Shown here: in pieces, positions 43,742-52,404 of the stretch
Position numbering within the stretch: the first letter of the stretch is position 1
How the letters are laid out: each line of letters starts with the position of its first letter
Assembly (NCBI GenBank): GCA_964397565.1
Contig: CAYNJC010000008.1
Coordinates: forward strand, 68,697 to 132,696
From: JAPLST01 sp964397565
Lineage (GTDB): Bacteria > Auribacterota > UBA3054 > JAPLST01
DNA: 64,000 nucleotides
Direction of reading: 5' to 3'
The notes under the pieces: generated by a model
What the model saw: the letters and a program-made list of their open reading frames with translations, nothing else
What the model was told of the DNA's origin: nothing
Database searches by the model: none
Program-made: the position numbers and the translations under genes

Positions 43742-45708
43742 TCACGGAACCCAACGCGCCCGCCGGCATGACTGCCCCGCTGTGCATTGACCGTGTGGAG
43801 AAGCACTACGGCGCGATCAAGGCCGTGCGCGCCCTGAGCCTTGCTGTGCCCGCCGGCGCAATTGTCGGCCTGCTGGGGCCCAACGGTGCGGGCAAGACAA
43901 CCTTGATCCGCATGTGCGCCGGCTGGCTTGACGCCGATGCCGGCGGCGTGTTCGTCGGCGGGGTGCGGCAAGACACCGGCGCGCTCGCGCCGCGCCGGCT
44001 GCTCGGCGTTGTGTCGCGCGACGCACCCTTGCTGGATGAATTGTCGGTGACCGAAACCTTGCGGCTGCACGCGCTGCTGCATGGCATGCACGGCGCGCAC
44101 GCGGCGGCGGCGTGCGCGCAGGCGCTTGAAGAGTACCGCTTGCAGGCTTTTGCCCGGCGCCGCATCGGCGTGCTCTCGACCGGTATGCGCCAACGCGTGG
44201 CGATTGCGTGCGCCTTGCTGCACCGCCCCGCCGTCCTGCTGCTGGACGAACCCACGCTCGGGCTCGATCCGGATGTCCGCCGGCATATCTGGGATTGTCT
44301 GCAGGCGGCCGCGCGGCGCGGCGTGGCGATGCTGCTTGCCACGCACTATTTCGATGAAGCCGCCACGCTCTGTCAGACCGTCCATGTCCTGCGCGATGGC
44401 GCCATCACCCTCTCGCTCGCGCCCGGCGCCAATCCCGACACCGCCCGCCAGCTCGAGCGCGCGTACCTCGACGCCCTCAGCACCGGGCCGAGCGCCACGC
44501 CTGAGGCACTTCGTCCGAGGAACGAGTTTGTGGTTGAGCACCGATGCATCGACGCACCGGTCGCGCCCGCACCGGCCATCACTCCATCACTCCGTCACTC
44601 CACCACTCCGTCATCTGCCGCGCCCCCCTGCGGTTCGACAGCCGCGCTGCGCCAAGTTCTGGCCCTGGCTTGGCTGCAGATCAAGCTCTGGCTGCGCATG
44701 CCCAAACATATTGTGGTCAGCATCGCGCTCGGGGTCTCCTTTCTGGTGCTGGCCAATCGCGTCATGGTTGTCCGGCTTGGCCCGCATGTGAGCGTCGGCG
44801 TGCACACCTTGAGCGACAACGTTGCCATTAATGCCGAGCGCGAATTCAACGCCTTTCACCTGACCATGGTTCGGTATCCCTCGCTGGCACAGGGCACGCG
44901 CGATCTGAAGGCCGACCGGATTATCGGGTTGATGTCGGTCCCCGACGACGACCCGCGCGCCATTCGCCTGCTCTTCGGCGGCCGTAATCCACTGATGGAC
45001 CGCGAGCTGGCCGCCACCCTCCTGCAAGTCGCCTCGCAAGTCAACTCCAATGCCCATCGCCACGCGCGCATCATCATGGAGAACAACCGCTACACGCCGG
45101 ATGTGATGACCACCTTCATGACGGCCGGCCTGCTCCCGTTTCTCCTGCTCGCGCTGGCATCCGTGAATCACGGCTTGTTCTGGTTGTGCGACTATGAGCG
45201 CGGCACGTTGTACACCATGCTGGCGACGCCGGTGCGGCGCGGCGTGTTGGTGGCGGGTCGCACGTTGGGCAGTCTGGTGGTTATGCTCGTCACCTTCGCG
45301 GTAACCATTGCCGTCTGCCGCCAGTTTGTCTATTGGGACATTGGCACGCAGCCGCTGCTGTGGTGGCTGGTGGTGGCCGGCCAAATGCTGGTCATGTGCG
45401 GCGTGTTCTTCGCCATTGCGACCTTGTGCCGACGTTTCGCGTTGTACACCGATGCCGGGTTGATTCTCGTCCTAGTCCTGATGTTTCTGAGCGGGACCTT
45501 GATGCCGGTCCAGACCATGCCGGTCTGGGCGCGCATCACCAGTTTTATGACGCCCACCTTTTATGCCGTGCGCATGATGCGCGCTGTCATGCTGGGCGCG
45601 GAAGCAGTGCTGCCCAGAGACGTGCTGGCGCTCGCCTGCTGGGCAGCAATTGGCTTTGCTTTTGGCTACTGGCGGCTGCGGACGGCGACACTCGATCGGC
45701 GCGCCTGA
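43738..45708 (+). CDS. ABC exporter: ATPase and ABC-2 permease fused in one chain
   Basis: 656 residues from the GTG overlapping the GNAT stop. Residues about 15-250 are an ABC-2-type ATPase: Walker A GLLGPNGAGKTT, signature VLSTGMRQR, Walker B LLLDEPTLGLDPD, switch His in ATHYFDEA. Residues about 310-650 are an ABC-2 permease with six hydrophobic segments. The linker (about 262-305) is Pro/Ser/Thr-rich and its centre (TPSLRHSTTPSS) is encoded by an octamer tandem repeat. The two domains are usually separate genes, so this looks like a fusion through a former spacer. Export of a product of the two upstream genes is a fair guess. Confidence 0.85.
   Translation: MITEPNAPAGMTAPLCIDRVEKHYGAIKAVRALSLAVPAGAIVGLLGPNGAGKTTLIRMCAGWLDADAGGVFVGGVRQDTGALAPRRLLGVVSRDAPLLDELSVTETLRLHALLHGMHGAHAAAACAQALEEYRLQAFARRRIGVLSTGMRQRVAIACALLHRPAVLLLDEPTLGLDPDVRRHIWDCLQAAARRGVAMLLATHYFDEAATLCQTVHVLRDGAITLSLAPGANPDTARQLERAYLDALSTGPSATPEALRPRNEFVVEHRCIDAPVAPAPAITPSLRHSTTPSSAAPPCGSTAALRQVLALAWLQIKLWLRMPKHIVVSIALGVSFLVLANRVMVVRLGPHVSVGVHTLSDNVAINAEREFNAFHLTMVRYPSLAQGTRDLKADRIIGLMSVPDDDPRAIRLLFGGRNPLMDRELAATLLQVASQVNSNAHRHARIIMENNRYTPDVMTTFMTAGLLPFLLLALASVNHGLFWLCDYERGTLYTMLATPVRRGVLVAGRTLGSLVVMLVTFAVTIAVCRQFVYWDIGTQPLLWWLVVAGQMLVMCGVFFAIATLCRRFALYTDAGLILVLVLMFLSGTLMPVQTMPVWARITSFMTPTFYAVRMMRAVMLGAEAVLPRDVLALACWAAIGFAFGYWRLRTATLDRRA
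44577..44616. repeat. Octamer tandem repeat within coding sequence
   Basis: CATCACTC, CATCACTC, CGTCACTC, CACCACTC, CGTCATCT in 8-bp phase, in the linker of the ABC fusion. Confidence 0.85.
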
Positions 45709-45725
45709 CGCCGCGGGCCGCGCGG

Positions 45726-46451
45726 TTACTTCAACAATTTGGCTTTGCTAGCGCCTTTGCCCATTTTGACCCGGCAATTCTGCTCACCATACGATATCTC
45801 CTCGCCGGCCACAAACGTGAGCTGGGCCGCGCCTTCCACTTTCTCGCGCGTGTACTCACGGAACCACGCCGACGTGCGACAGTTTTGAATCCATGCATAC
45901 GCGCCGGTCTCGACCATCATCCCGCTCTCGTTGCCTTTCGGAATCTGATACAGGAATTTCATCTGGCCGTTCTTGATCGAGGCCGAGAATTGCCCGTATT
46001 TCTTGGGCTTGGCATGACCCGAACTCTTGGATACCGGCTGATAGAATTTCTGCGAGTACTTGGTGCCGCGGCCTTTCACCGCTGCAGGATCCCGGGCAAA
46101 GGTATGGTTGAAGCCCTCAAATGCGCCCGTGTAGCCCGGCGCATAGGCATGCGTCGCCGAGCTGCGAACCGCAAAGTTAGGGATGTCGCTGAAGCTGCTG
46201 TAGGTGGTCGGCACAACCCCGCCCAACGTGCACATCTGTTGCGAATTTTCAACGTCTTGTTTCTTGTATTTCCAGCCGGCATTGATCTTGGTGAAGGCCA
46301 ACTGCTGCACGCCGTCGCCCAGCATGTCTTTGAGGGTCGGCACCGCTTGGCCGGTGTAGCGTTGGGCGCGCAGTTCCGTGATCGCCATCACGATCAGCGG
46401 CACGGCACAGGCCACTGTCAAAATGATCGGGAGTGTTTTCTTGGTGTTCAT
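45726..46451 (-). CDS. Secreted or membrane-anchored protein of unknown function
   Basis: 241 residues. N-terminal hydrophobic segment (LPIILTVACAVPLIVMAI, about 7-24) works as a signal anchor. The remainder is polar, rich in Lys, Gly and Tyr, with no motif I recognise; three Cys in the last half (CTLGG, QNCRTS, EQNCRVK). Convergent with the ABC exporter gene and 17 bp from it. Confidence 0.65.
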   Translation of the reverse strand: MNTKKTLPIILTVACAVPLIVMAITELRAQRYTGQAVPTLKDMLGDGVQQLAFTKINAGWKYKKQDVENSQQMCTLGGVVPTTYSSFSDIPNFAVRSSATHAYAPGYTGAFEGFNHTFARDPAAVKGRGTKYSQKFYQPVSKSSGHAKPKKYGQFSASIKNGQMKFLYQIPKGNESGMMVETGAYAWIQNCRTSAWFREYTREKVEGAAQLTFVAGEEISYGEQNCRVKMGKGASKAKLLK

Positions 46452-46510
46452 CGGTCAAGCTCCATGCGAGTTACAACGTTAGGTGAATATCGGTGCATTC
46501 AGCTTCAATT

Positions 46511-46539
46511 AGTATAGCACATTCTTGTGCGTGCTGCAA
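46511..46539 (-). promoter_or_regulatory. Promoter of the 45726-46451 gene
   Basis: Minus strand TTGCAG (46539-46534), 17-bp spacer, TATACT (46516-46511). Confidence 0.6.
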
Positions 46540-46555
46540 GTTATTTGGTTGCCTG

Positions 46556-46897
46556 CTGAATTTCCGTTATCAGGCAAAGCCCTGTTAAGGGCGGTGACAA
46601 TCCGCATTGTAGCCGCCCGCGCTGAGGGCGGCTGCTGTTCTGCCGCGGCTATCCGCGCCGATGGCGGGATCCACGCCGATGGCGGGACTAGCCAGGCCAG
46701 CTCCAAGCCAGCAGGGCGGCGACAATCCGCATTGTAGCCGCCCGCGGTGAGGGCGGCTTCTGCAGCCGCGGTCATCCGCGCCGTTGACGGGATCCACGCC
46801 GTTGGCGGGACTCCAAGCAGCTCCAAGCAGGCGCCCGCGGCCACAATCGGCATGACACCAAGTAAGCGCATTCATTAGTAAGAACGGAATTTCAGGG
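46556..46897. mobile_element. Composite MITE-like repeat region
   Basis: Outer ends CTGAATTTCCGTTATCAGG (46556-46574) and AACGGAATTTCAGGG (46883-46897) are imperfect inverted repeats. Inside lie two tandem partial copies (46589-46713 and 46714-46880) of the 22209-type element, each starting GGGCGG(T/C)GACAATCCGC; the second keeps the right end GCGCATTCATTAGTA (46866-46880). The right outer end contains the stop codon of the kinase gene. No coding sequence in 46452-46891. Confidence 0.6.
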
Positions 46898-48814
46898 TTG
46901 CCTGCGCTGCCCAGCGATACCCAGCACCTTGAGCAAGGCGGGCAGTTGCGCGTAATCGGGAATGATCATGTCCGCCCCGGCGCGGATGAGGCGGCTGCGC
47001 TTGGCGGCGTTCAAGCCGAAGCGCCGGACTTCATCGCTGGCGATGCCGATGCAGTAGCCGCCGCGCTTGTGTGTCTCGCGCATTTCGACCGGGCCGTCTC
47101 CAATGGCCAGCAGATGCTGCGCGTGCGCGCGGCCGACGTCATGCAGAATGCGTTCGAGCACCATTTTCTTGGCATCCTGGCCGGCGGCCGCGCGCGCGCC
47201 GTACATGCGGCCGTCAAAGAACTGCGCATAACCGAGCGCCGTGGCTTCATTGATCACCGCCGCATCGTCCGTGCCGCTGGCCAGATAGAGCGTCAAGCCC
47301 GCCACACGCAGTGCTGCGAGGAACGGCACGGCGTTCTTCAGCGTATAGTCTTCGACCGCGAGTTCGCCGCGCGTGAACTTGGCAATGCGCTGGTTGACCA
47401 TCTCCATCAGCGCGTCATTGTAGATGCGCTTGTAGCTGGCGGCGTCCAGCACTTGCTCCGGCGGCACGCAACTGAAGTCGCGCACCATCTCGGCCAGGCC
47501 TTCCATTTGAACGATCGTTTGCATGCCCGTGGTCTTGTCAATGAACTCGCGCACGCGGTGGACAACCTTCTGATAGAGCGACTCATCGGCGTCGGCGTAG
47601 CGCTCACCAAGCACGGCGCGGACCATCACGGGCTCCATGATCTGTTCCCAGCCCTGGCGCAGCGATGAGATCGTGCCGTCGTGGTCGAAGATCACATGCG
47701 TGAAGCGGATGCCGCGCGGCAGCTCGGTAACTATCTCAATCTCCGTGCCATCGAGGTAGCGGGCCTGCCGCGCGTCCTCGGCCAGTTCGGGCCGGTAGAC
47801 GTAGTCGGCATCCGCGCCGATGGCTATGATTTCATCAGGTGCCGCCGTGCCGGTCTGGAAGAGTTTCTGCACAGTAACGCCCGCGACAAAATTGCCAAGC
47901 GTGGCGGCCGTCCGCGGGTCGCGCCCGGCGGCCAGCGCCGCGGTGATGCCTGCGAGCATGCTGTCGCCTGCGCCGACGGGATCAGTGCGGCCGAGGAGCT
48001 GCAGGCCGGGAATTTCCTGCAGGCCCTGCGCGTCATGCACCAGGCAGCCGCGCGCGCCACGCGTGACAAACACCGGCGTGCCCCAGCGCCGCCATAAGCT
48101 TTCCGCGGCGGTCCGCGCCTCTGTGCACAGCACCAGTTCATCGTTGCCACGCGGGATGCCGCAGAGTCGCGCGGCTTCATGATCGTTCAATTTGCGGATC
48201 GTGCCGGCGTAGCGTTCGCTGTCGTGCCGGCTGTCAAGCACGAAGAGTGTCTTCGGATGGGCGGCGATCAGCGCGTGCAGTAGTTGCTGAAACTGCGGCG
48301 CATGATGAATGCCCGCGGCAACCTGCTCGTTGATGATCACCGCATCCACAGCGGCAATCCGTGCGCGCAGGGCTTGCACGAGCGCCGCCGCCGTCTCAGC
48401 GCTGAGCGCATTGAAATTGCCGAAGTCAATCCGGTTCTGCTCGGCATCGTGAAGATACGGTTTGGTGTAGACGTGCGTGGCCCACGTGTCGCGCTGCAGC
48501 ACCATGCCGTCGCCATTCACCGCGTGGTCTTTGAGCAGCCGCAGCATGTGCTGGCCATAGGGGTCGTCGCCGATCACGCCAAAGGCAGAAACGTGCCGCA
48601 CGCCCATGGCGCGCAAGTTCATCACCACATTGCCCGCGCCGCCAAGCGCGTAGCGCTGCGTGCGCACGGCGCGTGTGGCCAAGCCGGTTTCGATGGACAC
48701 TTCTGCGCCGGCCGGATCAATGAACCAGTAGGCATCGAGGCAGTAGTCGCCGATGACCGCAATGCGCGTACCGGCGATGTCGTTCAGCAGCCGCTCAAGG
48801 TCTGATTTGTTCAT
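46892..48814 (-). CDS. Fusion of PfkB-family (RfaE-like) sugar kinase and HAD-family phosphatase
   Basis: 640 residues. Residues 1-335 are a ribokinase/RfaE1-type kinase: IGDYCLDAYWF, GGAGNVVMNLRAMG, and the catalytic base region DPVGAGDSMLAGI (279-291). Residues about 365-640 are a HAD hydrolase with DHDGTIS (377-383), LYLASGTDD and AIGDGPVEM. RfaE1 phosphorylates heptose-7-phosphate in ADP-heptose synthesis and a HAD enzyme (GmhB) acts next, so a fused sugar kinase-phosphatase is chemically sensible, but the true substrate is not shown. The first gene of a carbohydrate cluster lies across the short gap from AGE. Confidence 0.85.
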   Translation of the reverse strand: MNKSDLERLLNDIAGTRIAVIGDYCLDAYWFIDPAGAEVSIETGLATRAVRTQRYALGGAGNVVMNLRAMGVRHVSAFGVIGDDPYGQHMLRLLKDHAVNGDGMVLQRDTWATHVYTKPYLHDAEQNRIDFGNFNALSAETAAALVQALRARIAAVDAVIINEQVAAGIHHAPQFQQLLHALIAAHPKTLFVLDSRHDSERYAGTIRKLNDHEAARLCGIPRGNDELVLCTEARTAAESLWRRWGTPVFVTRGARGCLVHDAQGLQEIPGLQLLGRTDPVGAGDSMLAGITAALAAGRDPRTAATLGNFVAGVTVQKLFQTGTAAPDEIIAIGADADYVYRPELAEDARQARYLDGTEIEIVTELPRGIRFTHVIFDHDGTISSLRQGWEQIMEPVMVRAVLGERYADADESLYQKVVHRVREFIDKTTGMQTIVQMEGLAEMVRDFSCVPPEQVLDAASYKRIYNDALMEMVNQRIAKFTRGELAVEDYTLKNAVPFLAALRVAGLTLYLASGTDDAAVINEATALGYAQFFDGRMYGARAAAGQDAKKMVLERILHDVGRAHAQHLLAIGDGPVEMRETHKRGGYCIGIASDEVRRFGLNAAKRSRLIRAGADMIIPDYAQLPALLKVLGIAGQRRQP

Positions 48815-48880
48815 ATATGTAGCTGGCCTCTGTGAGGCCGGTCTGTGAAAAACTCTGCGGGGGCAGAGCCCCCATCCACA

Positions 48881-50245
48881 TTATACAAGTTGTCGCAGAC
48901 GGCGCACGGTCTGGATCATCGAGCGCACGGTGTGGTAGCTGATTTTCCACGCGTGACCGAGGGCGTCGTCAAGCGGCCTTCCCTGCCGATTGACGCGCTC
49001 ATACCATTCGCCGCCGGCGTCCATGGCAACGAAGTGCCCGAAGACAAAATCGTACACCAGGCGGAACGCCTGCCAGTACTTTTCGTCGCGCAGCAGCGCG
49101 GAGGCGTCGAGCAGGCCGATCAGCGCCTCGGCCTGTTGCCAGAACTGCTTGTCTGTCTGCTGCGTCGGCCGGGTCATGGGCACATCGGCGTAGATGCCGC
49201 CGAACTTGTGGTCAAGGCCGTACGCCACGCAATGATCGCAGTTGTTCCGCACAATGTCGTGGTACGTGCCGCGCTGCATGCCAAGCACATCCGCCGCGTG
49301 CAGCAGCAACCAGACGAACTCGACGTTGTGGCCGGGCGAGGTGGTGTCGAGCGGCCCGCGCGCGCCGTCACCGGTGCGGGCGTCACGGCCCCACTCAGTC
49401 GCGAAGATGATCGGCGCAAGCGGCGTCCAGTCGAGCGCGAATTGCATGTAGCCCAGGCCGGTCTCGGGATGCAGCATGCGTGCGATGATCAGTTCCATCA
49501 CTTCGCACAGGCGCCGGCGATGGGAAGGCGCGTGCGTCATTTCATACAACGTCGTCAATGCCTCCATCATGTGCAGGTGGACATCGAGCGACTTGCGGTC
49601 GCCGCCGCAACGTCCGGGCGGTTTCAGCTGCCAGTCGCGCTCCATCAGTTCATAGAAGCCGCCGAAGCGCGTATCCGCCATGTGCCGCATGACCGCGTCG
49701 TAACTGCGCAGCGCGGCGTCGCGGCCGCGCGCATCGCCCGTCGCCAGAAAATACTCGCTGAAGGCGTAGATGGCAAAGCACTGGCCGTAGCCCACCTTGT
49801 CCATGACGAGCGGCGTGCCCGCGCGGTCGGCAATCCAGAACCAGCCGTCGTGCTGCGCGTCCCAGTAGTGGTCGAGGATGAAGTCCGCACCATGTTCGGC
49901 CAGTTCGGCGCAGCGGCCATTGCCATAGCCCGCACGGTGCGCGCTGGACATGGTGTAGAGCATGCGAATCTGCATCAGAAACGTCTTGACCGTTTCGCCG
50001 GTGGGCTGGCCCTGGCGATTGAAATACGTGAGGAATCCGCCGTGCTCATGGTCGGGTGAACGCTCGATCCAGAAGGGCAGCAGCGCGCTGGTGAGATACG
50101 CTTCGGTACGGTCCAGCAACGCCTGTGTTTCAGACCGTGTCGGCATCGCACTACCGTGCAGCGGATCAGGCTGTCTGGCCGCGCTGACTGGCCGCTTCGC
50201 ATCCGCCCGTTTTCCACGCGCGCGCGTTTTGCTGTCACTCGTCAA
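48881..50245 (-). CDS. AGE-family (N-acylglucosamine/cellobiose 2-epimerase-like) protein
   Basis: 454 residues if read from the TTG at 50245 that overlaps the upstream stop (TTGA); an ATG at 50146 gives 421 residues and starts closer to the conserved part (LLDRTEAYLTSALLPFWI). The (alpha/alpha)6 barrel shows DHEHGGFLTYFNRQG, GQCFAIYAFSEYF, SLDVHLHMMEALTTLY, SPGHNVEFVWLLLHAADVLG and a C-terminal DALGHAWKISYHTVRS. Conserved His residues match the catalytic pair of cellobiose 2-epimerases. Probably epimerises a sugar or oligosaccharide reducing end. Confidence 0.85.
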   Translation of the reverse strand: MTSDSKTRARGKRADAKRPVSAARQPDPLHGSAMPTRSETQALLDRTEAYLTSALLPFWIERSPDHEHGGFLTYFNRQGQPTGETVKTFLMQIRMLYTMSSAHRAGYGNGRCAELAEHGADFILDHYWDAQHDGWFWIADRAGTPLVMDKVGYGQCFAIYAFSEYFLATGDARGRDAALRSYDAVMRHMADTRFGGFYELMERDWQLKPPGRCGGDRKSLDVHLHMMEALTTLYEMTHAPSHRRRLCEVMELIIARMLHPETGLGYMQFALDWTPLAPIIFATEWGRDARTGDGARGPLDTTSPGHNVEFVWLLLHAADVLGMQRGTYHDIVRNNCDHCVAYGLDHKFGGIYADVPMTRPTQQTDKQFWQQAEALIGLLDASALLRDEKYWQAFRLVYDFVFGHFVAMDAGGEWYERVNRQGRPLDDALGHAWKISYHTVRSMIQTVRRLRQLV

Positions 50246-51108
50246 TGTGCGACCCCAATCTGTGCGCGGCTTGTCGCCCTATGAGGAACAGGTTCGTCAG
50301 CCACTTGAGCAATCAAGCGGCGCGCGTATTCGACCGCCTCCAGTTCGAGGTCCGCAATGCAACTCGCCAGAAAGACCAGGCCTGCCACGCGCCCGGTCCT
50401 CAACCACTCCAGGCCCAGGCGGCATTGATGTTCCATGGCGGCCATGGGCATCGGGGCGCACGCACCAAAATCCCACATGTACAAACCAAGCAGTTTGCGC
50501 GGCTGCGGCGCGACTTCTTCGAGCCGGCCGAAGTTGCGCGCAAGGGCATCCAGATCCTTGGCGTGCCATGTCCAAAACGTGATAGCGTCCACCGCGTCGA
50601 GATGTTTCCGGATCGGCAGTTCAAGGTCGTGGGAGTACACCACGACATAGAGTTCCAGTGGCCGCCGGGCAGCGTGCAGTTGGCGGCGGAAGCCTGCGAC
50701 CTGTTCCGCCGTGAAGCGTCCAGGCGCAATAGGGTCTTTGCGGAAAAAGTCATCCATGATCCCGCCGGTCAGATTGGGGAAGTCCGCGCTCAGGGCGATA
50801 ATCTCCTGCAGATCCGGCTGACGATCATTGTCCGTCGAACCGGCATCCCCGATAATGGACCACACTATGCGTTGCAAGGGGCGCAACGGCAGCGCGTACT
50901 GCCGGAATGGCGGCGCCGGTTGGTTGCCGAAGCGCACCACCATAATGTTGGGGATGCCCATGTAGTAGGCGCCTTCGGCCGGCGTCATGCGGGACAGCCC
51001 CGGCAGTTTCCAACCATTGTTGGCATGCCGATGAAAGCAGCCGGCTTCCTGTCCCCAGAGCCATAACGCATCGCGAATCGTCCCGGTCATTGCGTTGACC
51101 TTCGTCAT
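50242..51108 (-). CDS. Glycosidase-like TIM-barrel protein of unknown substrate
   Basis: 288 residues from ATG 51108, with AAAGGG close upstream; a TTG at 51135 is also in frame. The sequence VRFGNQPAPPF, IVWSIIGDAGS, LTGGIMDDFF, ELYVVVYSHDLEL and VDAITFWTWHAKDL reads like successive strands of a glycoside-hydrolase barrel, with an acid pair in MDDFF as a possible catalytic site. No family assigned. Overlaps the AGE gene, so it should act in the same pathway. Confidence 0.6.
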   Translation of the reverse strand: MTKVNAMTGTIRDALWLWGQEAGCFHRHANNGWKLPGLSRMTPAEGAYYMGIPNIMVVRFGNQPAPPFRQYALPLRPLQRIVWSIIGDAGSTDNDRQPDLQEIIALSADFPNLTGGIMDDFFRKDPIAPGRFTAEQVAGFRRQLHAARRPLELYVVVYSHDLELPIRKHLDAVDAITFWTWHAKDLDALARNFGRLEEVAPQPRKLLGLYMWDFGACAPMPMAAMEHQCRLGLEWLRTGRVAGLVFLASCIADLELEAVEYARRLIAQVADEPVPHRATSRAQIGVAH

Positions 51109-51188
51109 TTCCCTTTTGTCTCCTCGGTTGAACAAGCCGGCTCAGTAGCGGTGTCTATCCGTCCGCTGCAGCCGATGGCACAAATGGC

Positions 51189-52304
51189 CTACCCCATTTC
51201 TACCGCGACCTGCTGAAGATTGAAGGCATAGTAGGGACATTGGTCGCCCACCTGCTGGAAATCGGTCCACACGAGCCAAAACGACTTCCCGTCCGCAGCG
51301 ATCCATTTTGGCGCGATCTGCGGTTGATAGGCCCGCGCATTGGCGTCTCTGTCCGGTGTCCACGCCGTTTCTTCGTGGATTTGCTTCCAAGGCCCCCATG
51401 GTTTTGGCGCGGTCCAGAAGCCTAGGTAACTCGGTTTCTTGAACCACTCGTTGCCTTGCGCGTCACAGCCCATACCCCAATTCGCCATGAGGTATTCGTC
51501 GGTCGGCGCATAATACACGACGCTGGGATGCCATGCGTAGGGATGTATCCTGCGGTTGACCCACCCCGCGGGGAAGGTGCACACGACACGGCGATCTTCG
51601 ATGCGTGGCGACCATTCGGCGGAGGCACCCCGCCGGCGCACGAAAAACTCATAGGCGCGGCGATCGAGGATCCGGTCTTGGGGAACCCGGCACATGACCA
51701 ATTGGTTCATCGTGCCTTCCACATTGCCGTTCGGCGCATAGATGTAGACAAAGCCATCCGTGTTGTCCTGATAGTTCCTGCCCATCTGGAGCATGGTCAG
51801 CAACGCGAACGTATCACCGGGCTCCTCGAAGAAGACCATGTTCTCGCGCGACCGTTCCTCCCACGCTTCCCAGCGCACCGGCGTGGAACCATCGCCGTTG
51901 TGCCAGGTCTTGCCTTTGTCCGGCGAGTAGATCAGTTTCGCGCCCACAAAACGAGGTGCGGCTTCAGAGAAGGGCCGGTTCGGCGTGCTGAGAAACTGAT
52001 AGATGCTGTCGCCCAACGCCAAAATGCCGAAATTGTAATAGCGGCTGCATTCCGTTGTTTTCCAGTTGTTCACCAATGCCGGATAGCCAGCAAGGTACTC
52101 GAAGGTCACGTCGGGAGGGGTGCCCTGAACCGCATAGGCGCGACTATTATACGCGGCCTGTGGCATGCCGCGCCAGCCGCTGCCGTCACACAGGCTGACG
52201 TACATCGTGTCGGCGGCGGCCCAGGTCATGTGCCAGTTGTCGCCCGATCCACCCAGGCGCAGCGTGGTCTCCTCCATACGTCTGATCTTTTTGATCCTTG
52301 GCAT
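51189..52304 (-). CDS. Beta-propeller protein, sialidase/DUF4185-like
   Basis: 371 residues from ATG 52304; a second ATG at 52277 is equally good. Repeated blades such as WHMTWAAADTMYVSLCDGSG, LIYSPDKGKTWHNGDGS (an Asp-box), GFWTAPKPWGPWKQI and SFWLVWTDFQQ point to a five- or six-bladed propeller of the GH43/sialidase-like group. It has no signal peptide, unlike most relatives. The start region is a nonamer repeat that duplicates GGATCAAA and CAGAC.TATG 27 bp apart, giving the two ATGs. Confidence 0.7.
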   Translation of the reverse strand: MPRIKKIRRMEETTLRLGGSGDNWHMTWAAADTMYVSLCDGSGWRGMPQAAYNSRAYAVQGTPPDVTFEYLAGYPALVNNWKTTECSRYYNFGILALGDSIYQFLSTPNRPFSEAAPRFVGAKLIYSPDKGKTWHNGDGSTPVRWEAWEERSRENMVFFEEPGDTFALLTMLQMGRNYQDNTDGFVYIYAPNGNVEGTMNQLVMCRVPQDRILDRRAYEFFVRRRGASAEWSPRIEDRRVVCTFPAGWVNRRIHPYAWHPSVVYYAPTDEYLMANWGMGCDAQGNEWFKKPSYLGFWTAPKPWGPWKQIHEETAWTPDRDANARAYQPQIAPKWIAADGKSFWLVWTDFQQVGDQCPYYAFNLQQVAVEMG

Positions 52305-52359
52305 AAGTCTGTTTTCTTTGATCCAAATTAATCGCTATTTTTCTTTGCTCAACGTGCAA

Positions 52360-52388
52360 ATTATACCAACAGGCGCCACCTGCGTCAA
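52360..52388 (-). promoter_or_regulatory. Promoter of the carbohydrate cluster
   Basis: Minus strand TTGACG (52388-52383), 17-bp spacer, TATAAT (52365-52360), 55 bp before ATG 52304. Confidence 0.7.
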
Positions 52389-52404
52389 ATTCATCCGGCG
52401 GCAG

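Noticed and set aside
4041..44616. CRISPR array
   Set aside because: The repeats are 7-9 bp, contiguous, degenerate and lack spacers; no cas genes are present.
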